The position numbers and the translations under genes were made by a program. From the NCBI GenBank assembly GCA_002348425.1, contig DEBE01000084.1, forward strand, positions 1 to 34,866: 34,866 nucleotides of DNA. The letters run 5' to 3'. Shown here piece by piece: positions 1 through 10,676 of the stretch (the first letter of the stretch is position 1; each line of letters starts with the position of its first letter). Origin of the DNA: Alphaproteobacteria bacterium UBA2964. Lineage in GTDB: Bacteria > Pseudomonadota > Alphaproteobacteria > MPNO01 > UBA2964. Below the pieces are notes generated by a model, which ran no database searches, was not told where the DNA came from, and saw nothing but the letters and a program-made list of their open reading frames with translations.

Positions 1-1
1 C

Positions 2-619
2 GATCAATTAAGTTTGGCAATTGGGCGTCGGGGCCAAAATGTAAGGTTGGCTTCACAACTGACAGGTTGGGACATTGTAATATTAACAGAGGAAGAGGAA
101 TCTGAGAGGCGTCAAGAAGAATTTCGGGCTCGTTCTAAAATGTTTATCGATTATCTCGAAGTTGATGAGGTCTTGGCTCACCTCCTTGTAACGGAGGGGT
201 TTACATCTGTAGAGGAAGTAGCATTTGTGCCCGTTGAAGATCTACTCGCAATAGAGGGTTTTGATGAGGAACTATCTGAAGAGCTGCGTAATAGGGCGCA
301 TATATATCTGTCTGAGAAAGAGGAACAATATGCAAAAAGCATTGCCGAACTAGGAATTGAGCAGGATCTTATAAATATTGAAGGGCTCACAAGTGCGATG
401 ATTGTTTCCCTTGGTGAAGCCGGGATTAAAACGCGAGATGATCTAGCGGACCTTGCCAGTGACGAACTATGTTCTAAAGAGGATGGGTTGCTTCGTGAAT
501 ATCAATTATCCGAAGATGATGCTAACCGAATTATTATGGAGGCTCGAGCACACTGGTTTGATGATGAGGCACCAGAGGGGGAAAAAAAAGAATCTGACCC
601 TTCTGAGGCAGTTCCTTAG
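2..619 (+). CDS. nusA: Transcription termination/antitermination factor NusA, C-terminal part (5' truncated by window edge)
   Basis: NusA binds RNA polymerase and nascent RNA and modulates pausing, termination and antitermination. The open frame runs in from the window edge. The first codons encode DQLSLAIGRRGQNVRLA, the end of the second KH domain with its GRRG loop. It continues into two helix-hairpin-helix-like acidic repeats (roughly residues 45-110 and 115-180 of the visible part) and an acidic, Lys/Glu-rich tail. About 206 residues are visible, so roughly the N-terminal 60% (polymerase-binding, S1, KH1) lies outside. The ylxR-like gene follows after 26 bp and then infB, the standard nusA operon order. 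An internal TTG at 14 is not the real start. Confidence 0.96.
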   Translation, partial: DQLSLAIGRRGQNVRLASQLTGWDIVILTEEEESERRQEEFRARSKMFIDYLEVDEVLAHLLVTEGFTSVEEVAFVPVEDLLAIEGFDEELSEELRNRAHIYLSEKEEQYAKSIAELGIEQDLINIEGLTSAMIVSLGEAGIKTRDDLADLASDELCSKEDGLLREYQLSEDDANRIIMEARAHWFDDEAPEGEKKESDPSEAVP

Positions 620-645
620 GTTATCCAGATGAAGGTTTACGACTC

Positions 646-1272
646 ATGTGTAAGATGCATAGAGATAACAACCCCAGAAGTGCTTTATATGCGAACAGAC
701 GATTTCGTGAGAGGCGCTGCTTTGTAAGTCGAAAAAGCCACCCTTCTTGTGAACTTGTTCGATTCGTAATAGCGCCTGACAAAAATATTGTACCCGATAT
801 CGCTGAGCGATTGCCCGGCAGAGGATTTTGGTTGTTGGCATCTCGTGAAGTGGTAAATACAGCTTGCTCCAAAAAACTTTTTGCTAAAGAAACGGGTTCT
901 GCGGTGAAGGTAATGGACAACTTGGCAGATAATATTGAGGCGCAATTATCTCAACGTTGTCTTGATTGGTTAGGAATGGCCCGTCGTTCCGGCGACGCGG
1001 TTGCAGGTTATGAGAAAGTTAAGTCCTTTATAAAAGGGAATGTAGATCCCATTATTTTGTGTGCAAGTGATGTGGCCGACGGGAGCCAAAGTAAATTAAT
1101 AGCGAAAACACGGGAGGCTTCTGTTATAAATATATTTTCAAGTTCTGAGTTAGGGAAAATATTTGGAAGGCAAAAGACGATGTTTGCGGCTGTAAGGCAG
1201 AGGAATTTGGCATCACGGATGATGTTAGAAACACGCCGGTTAGAAGGTTTCCGGAATGCGGGAACAGCATAA
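646..1272 (+). CDS. YlxR (DUF448) – L7Ae-like fusion RNA-binding protein
   Basis: This small RNA-binding protein sits in the nusA-infB interval. Residues about 20-85 match the YlxR/DUF448 fold, with RRCFVSRKS followed by ELVRFVIAPDK and LPGRGFWL. Residues about 95-195 look like a ribosomal L7Ae/L30e-type domain (LDWLGMARRSGDAVAGYEKV). The fusion of the two is common in alphaproteobacteria, whereas in Firmicutes they are separate genes (ylxR and ylxQ). It starts at the first in-frame ATG, 26 bp after nusA; a second ATG lies three codons later and is equally possible. infB begins 11 bp after its stop, so it is almost certainly cotranscribed. Its exact role is not settled; a part in translation or RNA metabolism is inferred from its neighbours. 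Confidence 0.9.
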   Translation: MCKMHRDNNPRSALYANRRFRERRCFVSRKSHPSCELVRFVIAPDKNIVPDIAERLPGRGFWLLASREVVNTACSKKLFAKETGSAVKVMDNLADNIEAQLSQRCLDWLGMARRSGDAVAGYEKVKSFIKGNVDPIILCASDVADGSQSKLIAKTREASVINIFSSSELGKIFGRQKTMFAAVRQRNLASRMMLETRRLEGFRNAGTA

Positions 1273-1283
1273 GGGTTTAAAAA

Positions 1284-3875
1284 ATGAGTGAAAAAAAAGA
1301 TGAAGATAAAAAGGGTGTATTAAAAGCACGCCCGGGCCGACTTGAACTAAAAAAAACTGTTAATGCAGGTCAAGTGCGCCAAAGTTTTTCACATGGCCGC
1401 ACTAAATCAGTTGCAGTGGAGGTCCGCAGAAAGCGAACCTTTACTCAAGGTGCTAGCGGTACAATGGAGGAATTAAAAAAACAGGCTTCAGAAAAGTCGG
1501 CGGCAACCTCTGTAACTTCCCAAAAAGCAAAAGGCCTCTCTGCCAAAAAAACTGATAATAAAGAGACGCGAAGCCCTGTAGTTTTAAGAACTTTGACCGA
1601 GAAAGAGGCTGCTACGCGCGCCAGAGCACTGGAGGATGCCCGTGGAGATGAAAGCGGTGCTAATGAAATAATAGAGCGGACCTTAGAGGGTGCTGAAGCA
1701 CGCAGGGCAGCTGCTAAAGCGGATGCTGAAGCGAAGGAGGCAGAAGCGGCAGCTAAAAAGGTTGAGGAACAAAGGCGTTTAAAAGAAGAACAACGACGGG
1801 CAGAGGCGGCGGCTATACGGGCTGCGGAGCAAGCTGATAACCTTAAGGAACGAATTTCATCCCGAAAAGCGGAGGTAGACAATACAGAGGTAGAATCCGA
1901 AACTATCGAAAAGGAAGGGCGTACAAAAAGAAATGTTCAGCGGGTGTCCGAGAAGCGTCCATCAGCCCGACGAAATGAGCCAAGGCGGCGGGCTGGAAAG
2001 TTAACCGTTTCACAAGCACTAAATGATGATGAAAGGGTACGAAGTTTAGCTTCTGTTCGGCGTGCTCGCGAACGCGAACGCCGCAATCTCAAACCAAAGC
2101 AACAGGAAAATGTTAAGGTAGTTCGTGAAGTTATTGTACCTGAAACAATAACGGTACAAGAGCTCGCCAATCGTATGGCGGAGCGTGGAGTGGAGGTTAT
2201 CCGGTGTTTGATGAAGTTGGGGGTCATGGCAACTCTGCAGCAAACTATCGATGCCGATACAGCGGAATTAGTAATATCGGAGTTTGGCCATAATATTAAA
2301 AGGGTCAGCGAGGCGGATGTAGAATTCGGTTTAAAGGGAGAGGAGGATAATAAAGAATTTTTGAAGGCTCGTGCACCAGTGGTTACTGTAATGGGACACG
2401 TTGATCATGGAAAAACTTCTCTACTTGATGCATTGCGGTTGACAAATGTGGCGAGTGGTGAAGCTGGCGGAATAACTCAGCATATTGGTGCGTATCAGGT
2501 AGAAATTGCTTCCGGCGATAAGATTACATTCATTGATACGCCTGGTCATGCTGCCTTCACTGCGATGCGTGCTAGAGGAGCTAATATTACTGATATTATT
2601 ATTTTGGTTGTCGCGGCTGACGACGGTATTATGCCACAAACGATTGAGGCCATAGATCATGCGAAAGCTGCCGAAGTGCCAATAATTGTTGCAATAAATA
2701 AAATTGATAGGCCTAATGCTGATCCAACTCGGGTACGAAATGAGTTACTCCAACATGAACTTGTTGTTGAGGAAATGGGTGGTGACGTATTGGCAATAGA
2801 GGTTTCTGCAACTAAAAAAACTAATCTTGATAAACTTGTTGAAGCAATTTCTCTTCAGTCTGAAATCTTAGAGCTTCAAGCTAATCCCGATCGTGCGGGA
2901 GAAGGTATCGTAATAGAGGCAAACATAGAAACTGGTCGTGGTGCTGTTGCTACGATGCTAATTCAGCGCGGCTGTCTTTCCGTGGGTGATATTGTTGTTG
3001 CTGGTATGGAGTGGGGTAAAATTAGAGCACTTTCGGATGATGTTGGACGTTCTATAAAAATGGCTAATCCTTCTCAGCCAGTAGAGGTTATGGGTTTGAG
3101 TGGAGCGCCCTTGGCCGGGGAAGAATTTGCAGTAGTAGAAAATGAACAACGAGCACGTGAAATCACGGAATTTCGCCGGCGTCGTAGTCGAGCTCAAAAG
3201 TCCACCGCAGCACCGCGGGGTACTTTGGAACAAATGTTTTTGGATATCAAATCCGGCGATGTTGAAGAACTTGCTTTGGTTGTTAAGGCTGACACCCATG
3301 GCTCAGTAGAGGCGATTGTTGGTAGCCTTGAAAAAATTGGTAATGAGGAAGTTACAGCTCGCATACTCCATTCAGGTGTAGGGGGAATTAATGAGTCAGA
3401 TATCAGTCTAGCGCAGGCTTCAAATGCACTGGTTCTAGGATTTAATGTTCGCGCGAATTTACAAGCACGCGATTTTGCCCAAAAAGAGAATGTAAATATT
3501 CGCTATTATTCTGTTATCTACAATTTGCTGGATGATGTGCGCGATTTTATGAGTGGGTTATTGGCTCCAGAAAACAAGGAAACGTTCTTAGGGAATGCAG
3601 AAATTCTGGAGGTGTTCAGCATCAGCAAGGTGGGTAAGATCGCTGGTTGTAAGGTTACAGAGGGCCTAGTAAAGCGAGGTGCGGCAGTTAGATTATTGCG
3701 AGATGACGTGGTTATTCATGAGGGTAGTTTAGGAACATTAAAAAGATTTAAGGATGAAGTGCGCGAGGTGCGTGATGGAATGGAGTGTGGCATGTCCTTT
3801 GAAAATTACCAAGATATCAAGGCTGGAGATGTTATTGAGTGTTTTGACGTTGAGGAAATAGCAAGGTCGCTTTAG
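1284..3875 (+). CDS. infB: Translation initiation factor IF-2
   Basis: IF-2 is the GTPase that brings fMet-tRNA to the 30S subunit and promotes subunit joining. The 863-residue protein has a long charged Ala/Glu/Arg-rich N-terminal region (about 1-280, likely coiled coil), then an IF2_N module ([18 protein letters not shown], about 286-335). The GTP-binding domain follows with all motifs: GHVDHGKT (P loop, about 370-377), [10 protein letters not shown] (switch I), DTPGHAAF (G3), NKID (G4) and a SAT motif (G5). The C-terminal half carries the expected beta-barrel and IF2 domains. Length and order are normal for proteobacteria. It lies between ylxR and rbfA in the classical operon. Confidence 0.98.
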   Translation: MSEKKDEDKKGVLKARPGRLELKKTVNAGQVRQSFSHGRTKSVAVEVRRKRTFTQGASGTMEELKKQASEKSAATSVTSQKAKGLSAKKTDNKETRSPVVLRTLTEKEAATRARALEDARGDESGANEIIERTLEGAEARRAAAKADAEAKEAEAAAKKVEEQRRLKEEQRRAEAAAIRAAEQADNLKERISSRKAEVDNTEVESETIEKEGRTKRNVQRVSEKRPSARRNEPRRRAGKLTVSQALNDDERVRSLASVRRARERERRNLKPKQQENVKVVREVIVPETITVQELANRMAERGVEVIRCLMKLGVMATLQQTIDADTAELVISEFGHNIKRVSEADVEFGLKGEEDNKEFLKARAPVVTVMGHVDHGKTSLLDALRLTNVASGEAGGITQHIGAYQVEIASGDKITFIDTPGHAAFTAMRARGANITDIIILVVAADDGIMPQTIEAIDHAKAAEVPIIVAINKIDRPNADPTRVRNELLQHELVVEEMGGDVLAIEVSATKKTNLDKLVEAISLQSEILELQANPDRAGEGIVIEANIETGRGAVATMLIQRGCLSVGDIVVAGMEWGKIRALSDDVGRSIKMANPSQPVEVMGLSGAPLAGEEFAVVENEQRAREITEFRRRRSRAQKSTAAPRGTLEQMFLDIKSGDVEELALVVKADTHGSVEAIVGSLEKIGNEEVTARILHSGVGGINESDISLAQASNALVLGFNVRANLQARDFAQKENVNIRYYSVIYNLLDDVRDFMSGLLAPENKETFLGNAEILEVFSISKVGKIAGCKVTEGLVKRGAAVRLLRDDVVIHEGSLGTLKRFKDEVREVRDGMECGMSFENYQDIKAGDVIECFDVEEIARSL

Positions 3876-3908
3876 AAGGGCATGATAGAATAACCCTGTG
3901 GAGCCTTT

Positions 3909-4343
3909 ATGACTTATGAAAGTAATGGCGGGCGGCACGCTAGAAATGAAAGAACCCAAAGGCAGTTGCGTGTTGGTGAATTGATACGACACTCTTTAGT
4001 GGAAATTTTAACGCGCGGTGTGTTGCGGGATCCTGATTTGTCAGGTGTTTCTATTACTGTATCTGAAGTTCGGATAAGTCCAGATTTAAGAAATGCAACG
4101 GCATTCGTTATGCCTCTGGGTGGAAAACACTCACAAAAAATATTAGCTGCTCTCAAACGGGCTGCACCATACCTGCGCCGCCTAGTGGGTTCTAAAGTAA
4201 AGATGCGGTACATGCCAAATTTGAACTTTGTTGAAGATAGCACTTTTGCTGAAGGAGAAAAAATCACTGCTCTTTTGCGCTCTTCTAAAATTTCTGCGGA
4301 TATTTTTTCCGGTAGTTATGAAACTGATACCAGTGAAAACTAG
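3909..4343 (+). CDS. rbfA: Ribosome-binding factor A
   Basis: RbfA is a KH-like protein that helps mature the 30S subunit and process the 5' end of 16S rRNA. The 144 residues show the family pattern: RQLRVGELIRHSLVEIL near the N terminus, DPDLSGVSITVSEVRISPDLRNATAFV in two stretches, LRRLVGSKVKMRYMPNLNF, and a final DSTFAEGEKITALL helix. The length is typical. It begins 33 bp after infB and its stop lies 2 bp before the truB start, so translation of the two is probably coupled. Confidence 0.96.
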   Translation: MTYESNGGRHARNERTQRQLRVGELIRHSLVEILTRGVLRDPDLSGVSITVSEVRISPDLRNATAFVMPLGGKHSQKILAALKRAAPYLRRLVGSKVKMRYMPNLNFVEDSTFAEGEKITALLRSSKISADIFSGSYETDTSEN

Positions 4344-4345
4344 AG

Positions 4346-5278
4346 ATGGTAAAAAAACGTTCTATCAAGTCCATCAATGGTTGGATTTCTATCGATAAAC
4401 CTTCCGGATTAACGGCAACCCAAGTCACAGCAAAGGTTAAGCACCATGTTAAAGCTGCAAAGGCTGGACATGCTGGAACACTCGATCCATTGGCTACGGG
4501 TGTTTTGCCCATTGCCTTGGGTGAGGCAACGAAGACGGTTTCCTTCGTTATGGGTGGAAGAAAACGTTATACCTTCACAATCGGGTGGGGGTCTGAACGT
4601 ACAACCGACGATTTGGAGGGGGAAATAACTAGGGTAAGTGATTATAGACCTAACAAGAATGAGATACTTAAGGTCTTACCTCAATTTACCGGAAATATAG
4701 ATCAGGTGCCCCCAAAGTATTCAGCTGTCAAAATTGGTGGTCAACGCGCATATAATTTGGCAAGGGCAGGAGTGGATATATCATTAAACAAAAGGACTAT
4801 TTTTATTGAAAAATTTGCACTTTTGAATCTTCCAAATACTGATCTCGCTGTATTTGAGGTCATGTGTGGCAAAGGCACTTATATTAGGAGTCTGGCTAGG
4901 GATATCGGGCGGCGTCTAAATACTGCTGCCCATGTCAAAGAGCTTCGTAGAACTCATTGTGGTTCTTTTTCAGAATTGCACTCGATTTCGCTGGAATCTT
5001 TGAAGACTCTGGTGCATAGTGCGCCGCCGTCTTCTTATTTGCATTCGGTTGAGACAGCGCTGGACGACATCCCGGCGGTTGTCATAGACCTAAGCCAGGC
5101 TGATCACTTAAGGCACGGTCGGCCGATACGGGTGCGAACAAAGGAGGGATGTCCCTGTGTCGATATAGATATGTTGGTAGATGGGGATATTTTTTGCGCT
5201 AAAGCTGGTGGTCAGCTGGTAGCGTTGGCTCGGTTGACGGATGATGAAATTCGGGCTTTCCGGGTCTTTAACATTTGA
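4346..5278 (+). CDS. truB: tRNA pseudouridine(55) synthase TruB
   Basis: TruB converts U55 of the T loop of tRNAs to pseudouridine. The N-terminal signature GWISIDKPSGLTA and the catalytic segment GHAGTLDPLATGVLPI, containing the active-site aspartate, are both present. So is the later KGTYIRSLARDIG motif that contacts the RNA. At 310 residues it is of usual length. It starts 2 bp after rbfA, and rpsO follows after 16 bp with a good Shine-Dalgarno sequence, completing the conserved infB-rbfA-truB-rpsO run. Confidence 0.97.
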   Translation: MVKKRSIKSINGWISIDKPSGLTATQVTAKVKHHVKAAKAGHAGTLDPLATGVLPIALGEATKTVSFVMGGRKRYTFTIGWGSERTTDDLEGEITRVSDYRPNKNEILKVLPQFTGNIDQVPPKYSAVKIGGQRAYNLARAGVDISLNKRTIFIEKFALLNLPNTDLAVFEVMCGKGTYIRSLARDIGRRLNTAAHVKELRRTHCGSFSELHSISLESLKTLVHSAPPSSYLHSVETALDDIPAVVIDLSQADHLRHGRPIRVRTKEGCPCVDIDMLVDGDIFCAKAGGQLVALARLTDDEIRAFRVFNI

Positions 5279-5294
5279 AAATTAGGAGAAATCG

Positions 5295-5564
5295 ATGTCG
5301 ATTACGCAAGAAAGAAAAAGTGAACTCATCAAAGAGTTTAAGCAAAATGATGGTGATACGGGATCACCTGAAGTACAAATTTCAATTCTGACTGAACGAA
5401 TTAAAAACCTTACAGAACATCTTAAAGAACATAAAAAGGATCATCATTCTCGCAGAGGTTTGTTGATTATGGTGGGACAGAGGCGCAGGTTACTCGACTA
5501 TCTGAATCAAAAGGATGAAACCCGGTATCAGGATTTGATCAAGCGTTTGGGCTTGCGGCGATAA
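5295..5564 (+). CDS. rpsO: 30S ribosomal protein S15
   Basis: S15 is a primary binder of the central domain of 16S rRNA and forms a bridge to the 50S subunit. All 89 residues fit: [15 protein letters not shown], then [25 protein letters not shown], and the C-terminal [12 protein letters not shown]. An AGGAG Shine-Dalgarno sequence lies 6 bp before the ATG. It is followed by a 162-bp structured leader and pnp, as in many proteobacteria where rpsO and pnp are cotranscribed and separately controlled. Confidence 0.98.
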   Translation: MSITQERKSELIKEFKQNDGDTGSPEVQISILTERIKNLTEHLKEHKKDHHSRRGLLIMVGQRRRLLDYLNQKDETRYQDLIKRLGLRR

Positions 5565-5613
5565 GATATTGTATTTAGGAGTTTTTGGCTTTTTAGCCGG
5601 GTTTGAAAAGTTA

Positions 5614-5697
5614 AAAGATCCTATCAGGCGTAAAGGCGCTAGATCTTAGAATTGGTACTGATAGGCCTTTACAAAGGGTTAGCACACATCCGGTGTG
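5614..5697 (+). promoter_or_regulatory. Structured pnp leader (candidate RNase III/PNPase control region)
   Basis: The rpsO-pnp gap holds several complementary segments. CCTATCAG at 5620-5627 pairs perfectly with CTGATAGG at 5658-5665. AAGATC at 5615-5620 can instead pair with GATCTT at 5642-5647, so the two foldings compete. A third hairpin, CACAC-atccg-GTGTG, spans 5683-5697 just before the AAGGAA ribosome-binding site. In Escherichia coli the equivalent leader is cut by RNase III and bound by PNPase to autoregulate pnp. That this leader does the same is inference. Confidence 0.5.
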
Positions 5698-5726
5698 GTA
5701 ATCAGAAAAGAAAAGGAATGTAATAA

Positions 5727-7859
5727 ATGTTTTCCGAACATCGAAAAGAGTTGACTTGGGGGGGGCGTCAGCTCGTCCTAGAAACAGGTAAGCTGGCTAG
5801 GCAGGCTGATGGCGCCGTCATGGTTACCTATGGGGACACCATGGTTTTGTGTACTGCTGTGGCACAAAAAGAGCCGAAGCCAGGTGTGGATTTTTTCCCG
5901 CTTACTGTTAATTACCAAGAAAAAACATTTGCTGCTGGTAAAATCCCAGGGGGATTTTTTAAGCGAGAGGGGCGGCCCAATGAGAAGGAAACCTTGACCT
6001 CCCGGTTGATCGATCGACCTATACGGCCACTATTTGCTAAAGGCTTTCAAAATGAGACGCAGGTTATTTGTACTGTGCTAAGTCACGATCTGGAGAATGA
6101 CCCTGATATTGTCTCTCTAATAGGCGCATCAGCGGCGCTAACAATTTCGGGTATTCCCTTTATGGGTCCGATAGGTGGGGCTCGAGTTGGCTATATTAAC
6201 GGTGATTATGTATTAAATCCTTTGCCTGATGATCTAACCAACTCAGATCTTGATATGGTTGTTGCGGGTACTCCTGACGCTGTTCTGATGGTTGAGTCAG
6301 AAGCTAAGGAATTGTCAGAGGAAACCATGCTTGGGGCGGTAATGTTCGCCCAAAGTGAATTCCAGCCGGTTATTCAAAAAATTATAGAACTAGCAGAGGA
6401 ATGTGCAAAGGATCCTTGGGTGGTGTCCGACCCTGCTCCTGAAAAAACAGAATTAGCGATAAAAATCAGAGACTTAGCCGAAGGTAATATCCGCGCGGCT
6501 TATTCAGAAACAGTTAAGCAGGCTCGTGTAGAGAAGATAGCAACGGCGAAAGCGGCTGCTATAGAGGCTCTTGATATTGAAGAGGGAACAGAGAACCTTG
6601 TTAATGGGTTGCTAAAAGACCTAGAAAAAGACGTAGTACGTGGGAATATTCTTGATACTGGCAATAGAATAGATGGACGTGACACCAAGACGGTTCGGCC
6701 CATTATTGCGGAAGTTGGAATTCTCCCGCGGTCCCATGGGAGCGCCCTCTTTACCCGCGGAGAAACACAAGCATTATGTGTTGCTACTCTTGGTACAGGG
6801 CAGGATGAGCAGATTATTGATGCATTGGAAGGAGAGTATCGCGAAAACTTTATGCTTCATTATAATTTTCCACCTTATTCTGTTGGGGAAGCTGGATTTT
6901 TGCGATCTCCCGGGCGCAGAGAAATTGGACATGGAAAGCTTGCTTGGCGAGCACTTCAGTCGGTACTTCCAAGTAAGGACGATTTTCCTTATACGATGAG
7001 GGTAGTTTCTGAAATAACAGAGTCAAATGGATCTTCTTCAATGGCGACAGTCTGTGGTACATCCTTATCCCTAATGGATGCAGGTGTCCCAATCTCTCGT
7101 CCCGTTGCTGGAATTGCAATGGGTCTGATCAAAGAGGATCGAGGATTTGCCGTTCTTTCCGATATACTGGGCGATGAAGATCATCTGGGAGATATGGATT
7201 TTAAAGTGGCGGGAACATCCGAGGGTGTAACTTCTCTCCAAATGGATATCAAAATTACTGGTATTACAGAGGAGATCATGAAAACCGCTCTTGAACAGGC
7301 GTGTGAAGGTCGCCTCCATATTCTTGGAGAAATGGCGAAGGCACTAGATACGGCCCGATTAGATGTCAGCAATAACGCTCCGAGAATCACAACCTTGTCT
7401 GTTCCTAAAGACAAGATTCGTGATGTTATTGGCACTGGTGGAAAGGTAATCCGTGAAATCTGCGAGGTTACTGGAGCCAAGATCGATATTGATGATGACG
7501 GTGTCATTAAGGTGGCTGCTGTCTCAGCTGAGGCCGGTGATGCAGCTATTAACTGGATTAAGGGCATAGTCGCGGAGCCAGAAGTTGGGGTAATTTATGA
7601 TGGGAAAGTTGTTAAGGTTGTGGATTTTGGGGCTTTCGTTAATTTTCTGGGTGCTAAGGATGGTTTAGTTCATATCAGTGAACTGGCTTCTCAGCGCGTT
7701 GGAAAAGTCACCGACATTGTTAACGAGGGAGATCAGGTTAAAGTTAAGGTTTTGGCGGTTGATAATCGCGGAAAAGTTAAACTTAGCATGAAAGTCGTTG
7801 ATCAAGAAACTGGTGAAGAGATCAAGAATCAAAAGGAAGAAACTTCCGAACCCGAATAA
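5727..7859 (+). CDS. pnp: Polyribonucleotide nucleotidyltransferase (PNPase)
   Basis: PNPase is the phosphorolytic 3'-5' exoribonuclease of RNA decay. Its 710 residues contain two RNase PH-like domains (about 1-220 and 305-540) separated by a helical domain. A KH domain follows ([15 protein letters not shown], with the GTGG loop), then an S1 domain ([23 protein letters not shown]) and a short acidic tail. The second RNase PH core carries the expected [14 protein letters not shown] and [10 protein letters not shown] segments. The length matches the family. The start follows an AAGGAA ribosome-binding site. It ends the nusA-pnp block, and the next coding start is 173 bp downstream. Confidence 0.98.
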   Translation: MFSEHRKELTWGGRQLVLETGKLARQADGAVMVTYGDTMVLCTAVAQKEPKPGVDFFPLTVNYQEKTFAAGKIPGGFFKREGRPNEKETLTSRLIDRPIRPLFAKGFQNETQVICTVLSHDLENDPDIVSLIGASAALTISGIPFMGPIGGARVGYINGDYVLNPLPDDLTNSDLDMVVAGTPDAVLMVESEAKELSEETMLGAVMFAQSEFQPVIQKIIELAEECAKDPWVVSDPAPEKTELAIKIRDLAEGNIRAAYSETVKQARVEKIATAKAAAIEALDIEEGTENLVNGLLKDLEKDVVRGNILDTGNRIDGRDTKTVRPIIAEVGILPRSHGSALFTRGETQALCVATLGTGQDEQIIDALEGEYRENFMLHYNFPPYSVGEAGFLRSPGRREIGHGKLAWRALQSVLPSKDDFPYTMRVVSEITESNGSSSMATVCGTSLSLMDAGVPISRPVAGIAMGLIKEDRGFAVLSDILGDEDHLGDMDFKVAGTSEGVTSLQMDIKITGITEEIMKTALEQACEGRLHILGEMAKALDTARLDVSNNAPRITTLSVPKDKIRDVIGTGGKVIREICEVTGAKIDIDDDGVIKVAAVSAEAGDAAINWIKGIVAEPEVGVIYDGKVVKVVDFGAFVNFLGAKDGLVHISELASQRVGKVTDIVNEGDQVKVKVLAVDNRGKVKLSMKVVDQETGEEIKNQKEETSEPE

Positions 7860-8032
7860 ATTTTTATTACTAGGGCTGGTCAATCCAAATAGGGTTCATA
7901 TAAAGAGTATAGGGGTAACGGAAAGTTGGTTGTATCATGGAAGCAACATAACTTTTTTTGATGTCTGGTTGTTTTTCGCATCAGCTTGAAATTAGGTGCG
8001 ATTGGCTAAAAAGGTTAAGGGCTACGACTTCA

Positions 8033-8554
8033 ATGAGCATAAGCGATCGCAGTAGTTTTACATATGATGATTTGATTGATTGTGGTCATGGGCGATTGTT
8101 CGGAGAAGGCAACGCGCAGTTGCCTTTGCCTCCAATGTTGATGTTTGATCGGATTACAAATATTACTAACGCAGGCGGTGAATTTGGAAAAGGTTCTGTC
8201 ACCGCGGAGTTTGATGTTAAACCGGGTCTTTGGTTTTTTTCTTGTCATTTTGAGAATGATCCGGTTATGCCTGGCTGTTTAGGTTTGGATGCTTTATGGC
8301 AGTTAGTTGGTTTTCATCTTGGTTGGTTGGGGGCTCCGGGTCGGGGCCGGGCATTAGGTTTGGGTGGATTAAAGTTCAATGGGCAGATCACGCCTGAATC
8401 TAAGCTTATAACCTATAATGTTGATATTAAACGAGTGTTGAGAAGAGGTTTTGCTATTAGCATTGCTAATGGAAATTTAGATGTTGATGGGCAAATAGTC
8501 TATGAGGCCCAAGATCTACGGGTGGGAGTGTTTACTTCCACCGATCAAATGTGA
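8033..8554 (+). CDS. fabA: 3-hydroxydecanoyl-ACP dehydratase/isomerase FabA
   Basis: FabA dehydrates 3-hydroxydecanoyl-ACP and isomerises trans-2- to cis-3-decenoyl-ACP, the branch point of anaerobic unsaturated fatty acid synthesis. I start it at the ATG at 8033, giving 173 residues that match the usual length. The frame is open further upstream (to 7958), but that stretch has no family resemblance. The catalytic His72 and Asp86 lie in [20 protein letters not shown], equivalent to His70 and Asp84 of E. coli. fabB starts 7 bp after its stop. The 173 bp between pnp and this start show no clear terminator. Confidence 0.95.
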   Translation: MSISDRSSFTYDDLIDCGHGRLFGEGNAQLPLPPMLMFDRITNITNAGGEFGKGSVTAEFDVKPGLWFFSCHFENDPVMPGCLGLDALWQLVGFHLGWLGAPGRGRALGLGGLKFNGQITPESKLITYNVDIKRVLRRGFAISIANGNLDVDGQIVYEAQDLRVGVFTSTDQM

Positions 8555-8561
8555 GGGATTT

Positions 8562-9788
8562 ATGAAACGAGTAGTGGTGACGGGAATAGGAGTTGTTTCT
8601 AGTATTGGCAATGACAAATTGGAAGTAACGGAATCGCTCAAAAATGGTACATCCGGTATTTCATTTGCACCGGAATACGCGGAGCGGGGTTTTCGTAGTC
8701 ACGTTCATGGAGCCCCAAAGATAGACTTGGATAAATTTATTGATAGGAAAAAACGCAGGTTTATGGGGGATGGTGCAGCATATAATTATATAGCTATGGA
8801 TCAGGCAATAGAGGATTCTGGTCTTCAAGTTGATGAAGTATCTAACGACCGTACAGGGTTAATTATGGGTTCGGGTGGGCCGTCTACAAAAAACCTACTT
8901 ATTGCTTTTGATACGGCCCGTAATTCGAGCGCTAAAAAGGTGGGCCCTTTTATGGTGCCGAGGACTATGTCCAGCACTAATTCGGCAACCTTGGCGACGG
9001 CCTTTAAAATAAAAGGTATCAATTATTCAATCAGTTCTGCTTGTGCTACCAGTGCGCATTGTATCGGAAATGCTGCTGAATTAATCCAGCTCGGAAAGCA
9101 GGATATTGTATTTGCTGGTGGAGGTGAAGAGTTAGATTGGACGATGACGGTTCTATTTGATGCAATGCCTGCTCTTTCGGGCAGCTATAATAGTATTCCC
9201 ACAAAAGCATCCCGACCATTTGATTCAGATAGAGATGGTTTTGTTATTGCTGGTGGTGGTGGGGTCCTTGTTCTTGAAGAATTGGAGCATGCTAGGTCAC
9301 GAGGAGCTAAGATTTACGGCGAAGTTGCTGGATACGGTGCTACTTCAGATGGTTATGATATGGTGCAGCCCTCTGGCGAAGGTGCTGTGCGCTGTATGAA
9401 TATGGCATTGGAAAACGTTGATAGACCAGTAGACTATATAAATACACATGGAACTTCTACACCGGTTGGTGATGTGAAAGAACTGGCTGCGTTGAGGGAG
9501 GTTTTTGGCAAACGAAACGCTATACCTGCTTTTAGTTCAACTAAATCCTTAACGGGGCATTCTCTTGGAGCGACAGGTGTTCATGAAGCGATTTATACAT
9601 TGTTAATGATGGAACATAGTTTTATTTCAGCATCGGCCAATGTTGAAAATATGGATCCTGAGGTGGGGGATATGCCATTGGTAACGAAGCGCCGGGATAA
9701 TGTGGAAATAGGATGCGCTTTATCCAATAGTTTTGGATTTGGAGGTACGAATGCCTCACTTACTTTTACATCACTGCGGGACGCATGA
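8562..9788 (+). CDS. fabB: 3-oxoacyl-ACP synthase I FabB
   Basis: FabB is the condensing enzyme that elongates cis-3-decenoyl-ACP, working with FabA. From the ATG at 8562 ([10 protein letters not shown], preceded by GAGGGA) the protein has 408 residues. The frame is open to 8502, inside fabA, but that extension is not family-like. The catalytic triad is intact: Cys161 in SSACATSAH, His296 in [11 protein letters not shown] and His333 in [11 protein letters not shown], almost the E. coli numbering. The C-terminal [12 protein letters not shown] motif is also present. It is the middle gene of a fabA-fabB-fabI operon. Confidence 0.96.
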   Translation: MKRVVVTGIGVVSSIGNDKLEVTESLKNGTSGISFAPEYAERGFRSHVHGAPKIDLDKFIDRKKRRFMGDGAAYNYIAMDQAIEDSGLQVDEVSNDRTGLIMGSGGPSTKNLLIAFDTARNSSAKKVGPFMVPRTMSSTNSATLATAFKIKGINYSISSACATSAHCIGNAAELIQLGKQDIVFAGGGEELDWTMTVLFDAMPALSGSYNSIPTKASRPFDSDRDGFVIAGGGGVLVLEELEHARSRGAKIYGEVAGYGATSDGYDMVQPSGEGAVRCMNMALENVDRPVDYINTHGTSTPVGDVKELAALREVFGKRNAIPAFSSTKSLTGHSLGATGVHEAIYTLLMMEHSFISASANVENMDPEVGDMPLVTKRRDNVEIGCALSNSFGFGGTNASLTFTSLRDA

Positions 9789-9803
9789 TATAAAAAAAAG
9801 AAT

Positions 9804-10619
9804 ATGTCAAAATCGAAATTAATGAATGGCAAGCGAGGATTGGTTTTCGGTGTAGCGAACGATCATTCAATTGCTTGGGGTATAGCAAAGGCGGCGGCGG
9901 AAAATGGCGCAGATGTAGCTTTTACATACCAAGGAGAGGGGTTTGCCAAGCGTGTTGTTCCCCTCGCTAAGTCTTTGGACTCTAAAATTATCTTATCTTG
10001 TGATGTTGGCGACGATGTTAGTATCGATTCGGCTTTCAACGAGATCAAGGAAGTATGGGGTAATCTTGATTTTTTGGTTCATTCGGTAGCCTATTCGGAT
10101 AAAGACGAATTAACGGGAAAATACCTGGACACAAGCCGTGATAACTTCAATAAAACCCTCGATATTTCATGTTTTTCATTTACTACGTTGGCCAATAAAG
10201 CTGCTAAATTAATGCATAATGGTGGCAGTCTTATCACGTTAACTTATTCTGGGTCAGAGCGTGTTATGCCTAATTATAATGTTATGGGAGTAGCAAAAGC
10301 TGCGCTCGAAGCTAGTGTAAAGTATTTAGCGGTAGATTTGGGCCCTGCTAATATTCGTGTAAATGCGATTTCTGCTGGTCCCATGCGAACGCTAGCTGGC
10401 AGCGCCGTTGGTGGTGCGCGACAAGTTTATAAGTGGAACGAAGAATACTCACCTTTGCGTAAAAACATTCAGCTGGACGATGTAGGTGGTGCAGGACTTT
10501 ATCTTTTATCAGATTTGTCATCTGGGGTTACAGGAGAAGTCGTTCACGTTGATTCTGGATATAATGTCGTTGGCGTCCCTGATTTGCTTCGTCATCGGGA
10601 AACGAGTATTAAGGATTAA
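9804..10619 (+). CDS. fabI: Enoyl-ACP reductase (NADH) FabI
   Basis: FabI reduces the enoyl-ACP double bond in the last step of each fatty acid elongation cycle. It is a short-chain dehydrogenase of 271 residues with the divergent N-terminal nucleotide site GVANDHSIAWGIA. The active-site residues Tyr148, Tyr158 and Lys165 lie in TLTYSGSERVMPNYNVMGVAK, offset by two from E. coli FabI. RVNAISAGPMRTLA is the substrate-loop region. It begins 15 bp after fabB, so the three fab genes are probably one transcript. The target of triclosan-type inhibitors is this protein class; no resistance change was assessed. Confidence 0.96.
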   Translation: MSKSKLMNGKRGLVFGVANDHSIAWGIAKAAAENGADVAFTYQGEGFAKRVVPLAKSLDSKIILSCDVGDDVSIDSAFNEIKEVWGNLDFLVHSVAYSDKDELTGKYLDTSRDNFNKTLDISCFSFTTLANKAAKLMHNGGSLITLTYSGSERVMPNYNVMGVAKAALEASVKYLAVDLGPANIRVNAISAGPMRTLAGSAVGGARQVYKWNEEYSPLRKNIQLDDVGGAGLYLLSDLSSGVTGEVVHVDSGYNVVGVPDLLRHRETSIKD

Positions 10620-10676
10620 ATTAAGTTTTTCAAAATTTTTTTTACTTTATAGTGCTTCAAATTTGTAAATTAATTC

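Noticed and set aside
1445..1882. Minus-strand 145-codon frame opposite infB
   Set aside because: It is the antisense of the Ala/Glu/Arg-rich N-terminal region, giving a low-complexity Ser/Ala-rich protein with no family features.
7181..7567. Minus-strand 128-codon frame opposite pnp
   Set aside because: It is antisense to the conserved RNase PH and KH regions of pnp and has no independent support.
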